From NCBI GenBank assembly GCA_030529405.1, contig JAUMWZ010000081.1, positions 1 through 7,167 of the forward strand: 7,167 nucleotides of DNA, in the 5' to 3' direction. Below, in pieces: positions 1 to 5,390 of this stretch. The notes below the pieces were generated by a model. It made no database searches, was not told the DNA's origin, and saw only the letters and a program-made list of their open reading frames with translations. Source of the stretch: Bacteroides sp. (GTDB taxonomy: Bacteria; Bacteroidota; Bacteroidia; Bacteroidales; Bacteroidaceae). The position numbers were made by a program, and so were the translations under genes. Position 1 is the first letter of the stretch. Each line of letters starts with the position of its first letter.

Positions 1-16
1 ATATACGGTTTAGAAA
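1..16 (-). repeat. edge copy of the 22-base repeat family, inverted orientation
   Basis: The bases ATATACGGTTTAGAAA are the exact reverse complement of 2322-2337, the start of the four-copy array upstream of fbp. This copy is in the opposite orientation to the other copies in the window, and it is cut by the window edge. No further unit is visible inward from base 17. Confidence 0.55.
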
Positions 17-87
17 ACAGACAAAAACAACCCAGTGAAGCAATAAGAAGATTGAAGGAAGAGTTTGTTTTCATAAATCATGAGTAG
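1..87 (+). CDS. possible C-terminal end of an unidentified protein (partial)
   Basis: Frame 1 is open from the window edge to a TAG at 85-87 and gives 28 residues ending in EAIRRLKEEFVFINHE. The composition looks protein-like, with a short amphipathic helical stretch, but it is too short to assign to a family. The gene would converge on fbp, and a hairpin suited to bidirectional termination lies between them (181-214), which fits. Against it, the first 16 bases match the intergenic repeat family of this window exactly in reverse complement, so the open frame may be chance in A-rich DNA. The real extent lies outside the window. Confidence 0.27.
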   Translation: MYGLENRQKQPSEAIRRLKEEFVFINHE

Positions 88-180
88 AGAAATATGATAA
101 GACACTCAATCTGCTTTCTTGAGTATTAAAATATAAAAGCAAAATAAGTTTAGCGCATTATTTTAGCCTAACTATAATAA

Positions 181-214
181 CAAAGGGCTAGAAGAACATT
201 CTTCTAACCCTTTG
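181..214. terminator. near-perfect hairpin between convergent ends, probable bidirectional terminator
   Basis: The outer arms are CAAAGGG (181-187) and CCCTTTG (208-214). The inner arms are TAGAAGAA (189-196) and TTCTTCTA (199-206). One C/A mismatch (188/207) separates the two stems, and the apex is CA (197-198). No long T run follows on either strand: minus continues GTTATTATAG and plus continues AAATCTTATT. As an intrinsic terminator it is therefore imperfect, though the symmetry could stop transcripts from both sides. It lies 70 bases beyond the fbp stop. A weaker hairpin (ACTCAA 104-109 with TTGAGT 119-124) sits nearer the putative plus-strand gene end. The rest of 88-257 shows nothing recognisable. 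Confidence 0.6.
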
Positions 215-257
215 AAATCTTATTATGATGCTATGCAAAATCTACATAAGGATATAT

Positions 258-279
258 AAGCCATATATAGTCTGAGTAA
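258..279 (+). repeat. single copy of the 22-base palindromic repeat, 3' of fbp
   Basis: AAGCCATATATAGTCTG (258-274) matches the array consensus AAACCATATATAGTTTG at 15 of 17 positions and has the same orientation as the two arrays. It ends about nine bases past the fbp stop codon. The preceding 22 bases (236-257, AAAATCTACATAAGG) may be a decayed second unit. Confidence 0.6.
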
Positions 280-283
280 AAGT

Positions 284-2278
284 TTACTTTCTTTCTTTTA
301 TCAACCCATTTCTATATGCCACCAAAAGTTTCTTCAAGTCGGTTATCTGTTCAGACAGCTCGCGCCCCTTATCAGTATCTCTCACCATCATTCTGTTAGA
401 ATTTAGCTCCAAAACAAAGCTCGTTGATTTAATATCCAAGCCTTCTTCTATTGCTTTCTGTGTAGACTCAAAAGGGTCGTGTTGCACCAATTGAAGCCCG
501 TGTGAGTGGTAAACAAGCGTATAGCCTGCAATACCAGTTTTCGATTGGTATGCCTTTGAGAACCCACCATCTATGACAAACAACTTGCCGTTAGCTTTAA
601 GTGGTTGTTCGCCCTCTATAATCTTAACAGGAACGTGTCCGTTTATGATGTGCGAGTGAGGTCCTTCTGCACCAAATTCTTTTAGTATCATATTACAAAC
701 CTCTTCGTTGTTTCTCAGTGTGTAATAATGTCCTTTTTTCTCTTTATGGAGAGTTTTGTCTGCAATGAAGTATCTTTCAAATGTTGCCATCTTATCTTTG
801 TCGAACAAAGGAGCATTTGCACCACACCACATATACCATATATAATCCAGTGCGTATGCTTTGTCTTCCTCGCCATCTTCATCAAAATAGGCAGTACGTA
901 TTAGTTGGTCAGCCTTTTTCAATAGTTTTCTGCCCCAATATTCCTTACCTCTTATCATCACTTTCTTGAACGTTCCGTCAGCATTCAATGGTACAGATGC
1001 ATGATAAAGCAAGTTAGAATTGCATAGTAGGAACATTCCTCCGTATGTGTAAAGACAACGAACGTGTTTGCGCAACTTCTCACTGTGAGTAAACGAGAAG
1101 TGTATTTTGTCTACAAGTTCTTGTTCCTCTTGCGTCAATTTATATGGGTCTTTAGGGTCAATAGTAGGAAAATTCTTATCTTTTAGTTCATACTCCTTTC
1201 CCTTATACACGAACACTCCACGTTCGAAGTCAATATACTCTAGCAGCTTTCTGTCGCTCATTTCAAACTCAGGGCGACGATCAATTATCTGTGCTTCCAG
1301 CTTAAATTGAATGATTGTTATAGCTTTGTGCATCTGAGTTATTAGTCTTATTGTCTTCTCATTGTAGCTAGAGTCTGTCGGACTTATTTTGGGTTCAAAT
1401 ATTGTGCAAGGGTCGTCTGCATACGTTTCCATAGCAAATGTGGCTAGAGGTAACAGGTTTATTCCGTAGCCTTCTTCTAGTGTTGCTAGGTTAGCATATC
1501 TCATTGAGATGCGGATAACGTTTGCCATAGAGCTAAGATTACCTGCTGCTGCTCCCATCCATAGTATATCGTGATTTCCCCATTGCACATCGAAGTTGTG
1601 ATAATCGCACAATATGTCCATAATAAGATGTGCACCTGGACCACGGTCGTATATATCGCCAACAATATGTAACGAGTCCACAGTAAGACGCTGTATAAGG
1701 TTACACATCGCAGTGATAAAGTCGTCGGCACGACGTGTATATATTATAGTGCTAAATATTCCATTAACGTATGCTTGTTTGTTCGGGTCTACCATAGACT
1801 CGTGCAACAATTCTTGTATAATATAAGAAAACTCTTGTGGCAAAGACTTTCTTACTTTTGAGCGTGTGTATTTTGACGACACATTTTGACAAACCTTTAC
1901 CAGTTTGTTTAGTGTTATCAGATACCAATCATCAAGTTCTTTTTCGTTTTGCTTAATGATGCGAAGTTTCTCCTCAGGGTAATATATAAGTGTGCAAAGT
2001 TCTTTTTTCTCCGATTCTCTCAGAGTATTACCAAAAATCTCGTTTACCTTTCTTTTGATTGCTCCCGAAGCATTTTTCAGCACATGACGAAAGGCTTCGT
2101 ACTCGCCATGTATATCTGACATGAAGTGTTCTGTACCTTTAGGCAGATTCATTATAGCCTCAAGGTTGATTATCTCTGTAGATGCATCGGCAATAGTAGG
2201 GAAACTACTTGAAAGTAGTTGAAGATATTTCAGTTCTCCAACAACGCTCTCTGGTGTTATGCTGTATTGTGATGTCAT
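284..2278 (-). CDS. fbp: class III fructose-1,6-bisphosphatase
   Basis: This cytoplasmic gluconeogenic enzyme hydrolyses fructose 1,6-bisphosphate to fructose 6-phosphate and phosphate. At 664 residues it is close to the usual length of the FBPase_2 (class III) family known from Firmicutes and Bacteroidetes. The calcineurin-like metallophosphatase motifs appear in order: SDIHGE at residues 54-59, GDIYDRGP at 207-214, GNHD at 234-237 and GHVPV at 547-551, then DGGFSKAYQ at 570-578. These supply the metal ligands and catalytic histidine expected of the family, so it looks intact. The start is the ATG at 2276-2278. No clear ribosome binding site precedes it, which is usual in Bacteroidetes. No TAnnTTTG box is visible in the 143 bases upstream, so it may be co-transcribed with the transporter gene (2422-4083). 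A repeat array occupies most of that gap. In Bacillus this class is activated by phosphoenolpyruvate; whether that holds here is not visible. Confidence 0.97.
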   Translation of the reverse strand: MTSQYSITPESVVGELKYLQLLSSSFPTIADASTEIINLEAIMNLPKGTEHFMSDIHGEYEAFRHVLKNASGAIKRKVNEIFGNTLRESEKKELCTLIYYPEEKLRIIKQNEKELDDWYLITLNKLVKVCQNVSSKYTRSKVRKSLPQEFSYIIQELLHESMVDPNKQAYVNGIFSTIIYTRRADDFITAMCNLIQRLTVDSLHIVGDIYDRGPGAHLIMDILCDYHNFDVQWGNHDILWMGAAAGNLSSMANVIRISMRYANLATLEEGYGINLLPLATFAMETYADDPCTIFEPKISPTDSSYNEKTIRLITQMHKAITIIQFKLEAQIIDRRPEFEMSDRKLLEYIDFERGVFVYKGKEYELKDKNFPTIDPKDPYKLTQEEQELVDKIHFSFTHSEKLRKHVRCLYTYGGMFLLCNSNLLYHASVPLNADGTFKKVMIRGKEYWGRKLLKKADQLIRTAYFDEDGEEDKAYALDYIWYMWCGANAPLFDKDKMATFERYFIADKTLHKEKKGHYYTLRNNEEVCNMILKEFGAEGPHSHIINGHVPVKIIEGEQPLKANGKLFVIDGGFSKAYQSKTGIAGYTLVYHSHGLQLVQHDPFESTQKAIEEGLDIKSTSFVLELNSNRMMVRDTDKGRELSEQITDLKKLLVAYRNGLIKERK

Positions 2279-2320
2279 ATTATTATTACGTTTATATTGT
2301 TTTTGTTTGGTTTATCTTTG

Positions 2321-2414
2321 ATTTCTAAACCGTATATAGTCAGCTTGCAAACCATATACAGTTGTTTTTCAAATCATATATAGTTTGTTTCTAAACCATA
2401 TATAATGGAAAAAG
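2321..2414 (+). repeat. array of four 22-base palindromic repeats between transporter and fbp
   Basis: Four units begin at 2327, 2349, 2371 and 2393, an exact 22-base step, with a partial lead-in (ATTTCT) at 2321. Unit cores are AAACCGTATATAGTCAGC, AAACCATATACAGTTG, AAATCATATATAGTTTG and AAACCATATATAATGG. The consensus core AAACCATATATAGTTT is self-complementary except at one symmetric pair (positions 5 and 12). The fourth unit decays after AAACCATATATAA. Variation between units is scattered, so this is an old or selected array, not a recent slippage product. It lies about 16 bases after the transporter stop and 50 bases before the fbp start. Confidence 0.85.
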
Positions 2415-2421
2415 CTAGTGT

Positions 2422-4083
2422 TTATAGCAACATCAAGAGTATTACTTGCACCAAGATGACACGTACGAACATTGATAGCGGATATACTGAAGCATAAGCC
2501 ACTGACGATTTATCTCCTGGTATATTTTCGTTAGCGTACGTCAAAGCCATAGGGTTTGACATACTACCGCAAAGCATACCACACACACTGCTAAAGTCAA
2601 TCTTTGAAAACTTGTATGCAATAAATCCTATTATAACTGTAGGCACAATAGCAAAAAACACTCCCATACCTATCCACAAAAGCCCTTCAGGGCGAAACAC
2701 AGTTTCGAAGAAATGAGCACCAGCCTCTATTCCAAGACAAGCCAAGTACATAGAAAGCCCTAAAGCACGAAGCATAAGGTTGGCGCTACGTGTGGTATAT
2801 GTAATCATATTTATTCGTGGCCCGAAGGTTCCTAAGAATATACCTACGATGATAGGGCCACCTGCAAGTCCGAGTTTTACAGGCATACTCATTCCCGGTA
2901 TTGATAATGGTATGCTACCAAGCGCAAGACCAAGCACAATACCAATGAAGATAACCACAAGGTTAGGTTCTTTAAGGCTATTTACAAGATTACCGAGTAT
3001 TTTCTCCACATTCTTTAGTGCTGTTACCTCGCCCACTACTGTCAGTCTGTCGCCCAACTGCAAATGCAAATCTGGTGTAGGAAGAATTTCAACTCCTGCC
3101 CTATACACTCGGCTTACATTTATACCGTATGTGTTTCTCAATCGAAGACTGCCAAGTTTCTTTCCGTTTATCTCTGGACGAGTGATGACAATTCTTTGAG
3201 AAACAAGTTCGCTATCAACAGCATTCCAATCTATATCGTCTTTGTTCCAATCCGTTTCTTCATGCTCTCCAAACAATTCTGTAAGTGCTGGCACATGCTT
3301 CTCTGATGTAACCACAAGTATTCTGTCGCCATCTTCAATGACAGTTTTAGATGTTGGTATGCTAACATGCCCGTCCCTCCAAATACGAGATATAACAAAT
3401 TTGAACGAAGTAAGACCTGCAACATCAACAACTTTTTTATGAACCACCTGACTGTTGTGTACGATGAAAGAAGTTATATATACATTTGCCTTATGTTGTT
3501 CGTCTTCTTTTACATTCGCAAGAGAACGCGAAAAGACCTTATTGAGTATCATGATAGTTACAATAACTCCAATAACTCCGAGAGGATATGCTACGGCACA
3601 ACCTAACGCAGGCGTGCTGCTATCCATTCCTAGTTGAACCAGTGTTTGTTGTGCTGCTCCGAGTGCAGGAGTGTTTGTCACAGCTCCACACAACACTCCG
3701 ATAGAGTTTGGTAGAGATACGTCGAACAAGTAAGTGGCAGTTATAGCCATTGCAGTGCCTAAAAAAACGATGGAAAGAGCATAGACATTCAGTATTAAAC
3801 CTCCACTCTTGAACGTACTAAAAAAACCGGGACCAACCTGCAAACCGAGAGCATAGACAAACAAAACTAACCCGAAAGTCTGAACATAGGATAGTACGTT
3901 TGCATCTACGGTAAGACCAAAATGTCCTGCAAGTATACCCATAAAAAAAACAAATGTTACGCCAAGCGAAACACCTGCTACGTGAATTCTGCCAAGACCT
4001 ATACCCACGGCAGATATGAGAGATATGACAACAACAGCTTGTAGTGCTGACTGTTCTATAAATAAATTATTCAACCACTCCAT
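2422..4083 (-). CDS. AspT/YidE/YbjL-family transporter with two RCK_C (TrkA-C) domains
   Basis: This is an inner-membrane transporter of the aspartate:alanine exchanger superfamily. Some members exchange aspartate for alanine or export succinate; most, including YidE and YbjL, have unknown substrates. From the ATG at 4083 it has 553 residues, the usual YidE length. Five N-terminal membrane segments (about 16-184) and five C-terminal ones (about 374-553) flank a soluble part holding two TrkA-C-type domains (about 197-274 and 292-367). The internal duplication typical of the family shows in paired motifs: GAVTNTPALG near 133 and GSMSNPMALT near 506. An in-frame TTG at 4107 would add eight residues but overlaps the best -7 promoter box, so the ATG is preferred. 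The substrate cannot be called. Being upstream of fbp hints at C4-acid or amino-acid flux linked to gluconeogenesis, which is inference only. Confidence 0.93.
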   Translation of the reverse strand: MEWLNNLFIEQSALQAVVVISLISAVGIGLGRIHVAGVSLGVTFVFFMGILAGHFGLTVDANVLSYVQTFGLVLFVYALGLQVGPGFFSTFKSGGLILNVYALSIVFLGTAMAITATYLFDVSLPNSIGVLCGAVTNTPALGAAQQTLVQLGMDSSTPALGCAVAYPLGVIGVIVTIMILNKVFSRSLANVKEDEQHKANVYITSFIVHNSQVVHKKVVDVAGLTSFKFVISRIWRDGHVSIPTSKTVIEDGDRILVVTSEKHVPALTELFGEHEETDWNKDDIDWNAVDSELVSQRIVITRPEINGKKLGSLRLRNTYGINVSRVYRAGVEILPTPDLHLQLGDRLTVVGEVTALKNVEKILGNLVNSLKEPNLVVIFIGIVLGLALGSIPLSIPGMSMPVKLGLAGGPIIVGIFLGTFGPRINMITYTTRSANLMLRALGLSMYLACLGIEAGAHFFETVFRPEGLLWIGMGVFFAIVPTVIIGFIAYKFSKIDFSSVCGMLCGSMSNPMALTYANENIPGDKSSVAYASVYPLSMFVRVILVQVILLMLL

Positions 4084-4104
4084 ACAAAATGATATATTTT
4101 TCTG

Positions 4105-4133
4105 CAAAGATATAGCTTTTAAGACTACAACAA
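4105..4133 (-). promoter_or_regulatory. Bacteroidetes-type promoter for the transporter gene
   Basis: Read on the minus strand, TATCTTTG (4112 to 4105) is a full match to the Bacteroidetes -7 consensus TAnnTTTG. TTG at 4133-4131 lies 18 bases upstream of it, slightly shorter than the usual 19-21. A transcript starting near 4099 would leave only about 15 bases before the ATG at 4083, and it would exclude the TTG codon at 4107 as a start. Confidence 0.55.
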
Positions 4134-4344
4134 GTAAATAATATTATCATTTTTATATAGACTAGCAACTACAAACTGTTGTAAAAACAAAGTAAAGCTA
4201 ACGTTTAATAAACTCCTTATTCTTATATATTAACCACCCCCTTCTACTTTTGATTTGTTACACAATACATAAATAACTATAACCATAAACATCTTATGTC
4301 GTATCTACATTGAGTATGTAATCAAGTGATTTACACCGATTAGC
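4134..4344. other. intergenic stretch without a recognised feature
   Basis: This AT-rich, gene-free part of the 397-base gap between the transporter and the small lipoprotein has stops in all frames and no tRNA-like fold. The only symmetry noted is a short TACAA/TTGTA inverted repeat (4170-4174 with 4179-4183), which is within chance expectation. A C-rich run (CCACCCCC, 4231-4238) stands out against the base composition, but I see no function in it. Confidence 0.5.
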
Positions 4345-4432
4345 AAACCATATACAGTCTGCATTTCAACTATATATACTTTACATGTAAACTATATATC
4401 ATTCATCTTCTGACTATATACAGTTTGCAAAA
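4345..4432 (+). repeat. second array of four 22-base palindromic repeats, 3' of the small lipoprotein gene
   Basis: Units begin at 4345, 4367, 4389 and 4411, again an exact 22-base step. Cores are AAACCATATACAGTCTGC, CAACTATATATACTTTAC, AAACTATATATCATTCATC and TGACTATATACAGTTTGC. The central ATATA and the 22-base phase are kept while flanks drift, so this array is more diverged than the one at 2321. A further degenerate, out-of-phase copy may lie at 4460-4473 (GAACGTATATGTCT). The array ends 48 bases after the stop codon of the lipoprotein gene, which is on the opposite strand to the repeat orientation used here. Confidence 0.8.
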
Positions 4433-4480
4433 CCAGCAAAGATTGATTGTTTGTAATATGAACGTATATGTCTAGTTGTG

Positions 4481-4921
4481 TTACTTTGGTGAGTATTGAA
4501 CTAATTGATTAGAGTTGTCCCAATATCCACTAAGTAACCCTTTAGCTATTACTACTTTTTCAAAATAAGAATAATCATTCACTCCATATCTTAACTCAAG
4601 ACCAACGTATCCTGAACCAATCCAGCTCCAATCAAACACGTTTCTCTTTGTAACAACTCGTCTGTTAGGAAGCTCTGTGCGGATAATATCGACGCCAGTT
4701 CCATCTCTGAAAAACTCTATTGTTTGTACACATCTGTTTCCATCTCTATCTACATAACGATCTATCCAACCATTTCTGCACAACAACTCAGTCTTTGTCA
4801 TCGGAGTTATTACACCACCTACACGTACATCGTCGTAAACTCCCAACTCGAGCATGCAAGAACTTAGAGATAAGACTAACGCAACCGCCACAAATTTGCT
4901 CCAAAATGATAATCGTTTCAT
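4481..4921 (-). CDS. small lipoprotein, lipocalin-like pattern, function unknown
   Basis: The 146-residue protein has a type II signal peptide: MKR, a hydrophobic core, then lipobox LSSC with the lipid-bearing cysteine at residue 22, so it should be an envelope lipoprotein. The mature part has no membrane segment and one more pair of cysteines (C48 and C64) that could form a disulfide. Alternating hydrophobic and polar residues with short turns (for example IEFFRDGTGVDII, then VFDWSWIG, then the LELRYG region) suggest a small beta barrel, similar to Bacteroidetes proteins annotated as lipocalin-like. This is pattern-based; I do not recognise a specific family. The ATG at 4921 sits 35 bases downstream of a strong -7 box and is the natural start. 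It is transcribed alone, divergently from the lipoprotein pair to the right. Confidence 0.85.
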   Translation of the reverse strand: MKRLSFWSKFVAVALVLSLSSCMLELGVYDDVRVGGVITPMTKTELLCRNGWIDRYVDRDGNRCVQTIEFFRDGTGVDIIRTELPNRRVVTKRNVFDWSWIGSGYVGLELRYGVNDYSYFEKVVIAKGLLSGYWDNSNQLVQYSPK

Positions 4922-4955
4922 AATCGTAATGTGTTTATATGTTTAACTTATGTCG

Positions 4956-4986
4956 CAAAAATAAGGGTGGAAAAACCCACATGCAA
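4956..4986 (-). promoter_or_regulatory. strong Bacteroidetes-type promoter for the small lipoprotein
   Basis: On the minus strand, TTG (4986-4984), a 20-base spacer and TATTTTTG (4963-4956) match the Bacteroidetes consensus at -33 and -7 with ideal spacing. Transcription would start near 4949, leaving about 28 bases of leader before the ATG at 4921. The spacer holds a short palindrome (GTGG 4967-4970 with CCAC 4977-4980) that could be an operator. Confidence 0.7.
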
Positions 4987-4990
4987 CATA

Positions 4991-5021
4991 ATTCACATAC
5001 AAGTGAATAGGTAATAACCTA
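4991..5021. promoter_or_regulatory. two adjacent short palindromes upstream of the small-lipoprotein promoter
   Basis: ATTCAC (4991-4996) pairs with GTGAAT (5003-5008) across six bases. TAGGT (5008-5012) pairs with ACCTA (5017-5021) across AATA. They sit just upstream of the -33 element of the minus-strand promoter, where an activator could bind. The second is short enough to be chance. No named regulator motif is recognised. Confidence 0.35.
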
Positions 5022-5205
5022 AAGTGTATATGGAAATTCCTAAAGAGGTGTTTGTGCGTTAATAACATAATAAGCCCTCACAACAATGAGAAGTTAAGAC
5101 AAAAGCTGTTAAAAAGAAAGAATAAAATTCGTTATTAAAATGCACTCATAAGGTAATTGACGTAATTTTGCAAATCATAAAACAAGAAATAAATAAGAAA
5201 TAGTA
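5022..5205. other. intergenic stretch, weak plus-strand promoter candidate only
   Basis: No gene or RNA is recognised in this part of the 465-base divergent gap (4922-5386). TAATTTTG at 5163-5170 on the plus strand matches the -7 consensus TAnnTTTG. No TTG or TTTG lies 19-21 bases upstream, so it is only a candidate promoter for the lipoprotein pair. If it is used, the leader would be about 210 bases long and would contain both interleaved inverted repeats and the small reading frame at 5316. Confidence 0.3.
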
Positions 5206-5348
5206 TTTATTGCATAGCATAGCCAAGTGATTAACTCCATCTGAGCCTTTATATTAAATAAGAAAATAGGGTTTTTTCAACAAACAAAGTACATTCTTTT
5301 ATCAAACAACTTCTTATGGAAAGGTTAATGGAGTGTCTATGCAATAAA
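5206..5348. repeat. 12-base perfect inverted repeat bracketing 119 bases upstream of the lipoprotein pair
   Basis: TTTATTGCATAG (5206-5217) is the exact reverse complement of CTATGCAATAAA (5337-5348). A second, inner complementary pair, ACTCCAT (5234-5240) with ATGGAGT (5328-5334), lies in the same register after an asymmetric gap. The element could be a long-range RNA helix in the leader or the ends of an invertible DNA segment; the sequence alone does not decide. No convincing TAnnTTTG promoter is visible inside the segment on either strand. Confidence 0.5.
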
Positions 5349-5364
5349 CATTCTTGTTGTTTGA
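5302..5364. repeat. 9-base inverted repeat interleaved with the 12-base one
   Basis: TCAAACAAC (5302-5310) is the reverse complement of GTTGTTTGA (5356-5364). Its left arm lies inside the loop of the 5206-5348 pair and its right arm lies outside, so in RNA the two helices would be alternatives or form a pseudoknot. Alone, a 9-base match in AT-rich DNA is weak evidence. Confidence 0.35.
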
Positions 5365-5390
5365 GAGAGTATTATATAATATATGAATGA
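5316..5390 (+). CDS. possible cysteine-rich 24-residue leader peptide
   Basis: An ATG at 5316 opens 24 codons ending in TGA at 5388-5390. The stop overlaps the ATG of the lipoprotein gene (5387) in an ATGA arrangement typical of translational coupling. The peptide has four cysteines, at residues 7, 9, 14 and 15 (segment CLCNKHSCCL). A second in-frame ATG at 5328 would give 20 residues. No good ribosome binding site precedes either ATG. The right arms of both interleaved inverted repeats lie within this frame, so its translation would disturb those structures. Frames this short are common by chance, so coding is unproven. Confidence 0.25.
   Translation: MERLMECLCNKHSCCLREYYIIYE

Noticed and set aside
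2321..2414. CRISPR array
   Set aside because: The 22-base period is the repeat itself with no unique spacers, and the units are AT-rich palindromes with scattered variation. No cas gene is present.
2780..3199. Plus-strand 139-codon frame opposite the transporter gene
   Set aside because: It lies wholly antisense to a well-supported conserved membrane protein, and its composition matches a complement of that gene with no recognisable domain.
4084..4107. TTG start at 4107 adding eight residues to the transporter
   Set aside because: The codon overlaps the best -7 promoter box. The ATG at 4083 gives the usual family length of 553 residues.
5020..5036. Possible extra copy of the 22-base repeat (AAAGTGTATATGGAAA)
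   Set aside because: It shares only the central TATATGG on the minus strand and lacks the flanking arms. It is a single copy and chance-level in AT-rich DNA.
5218..5336. Promoter inside the 12-base inverted repeat
   Set aside because: On the minus strand TACTTTG is one base short of TAnnTTTG and has no properly spaced TTTG. On the plus strand no acceptable box was found.
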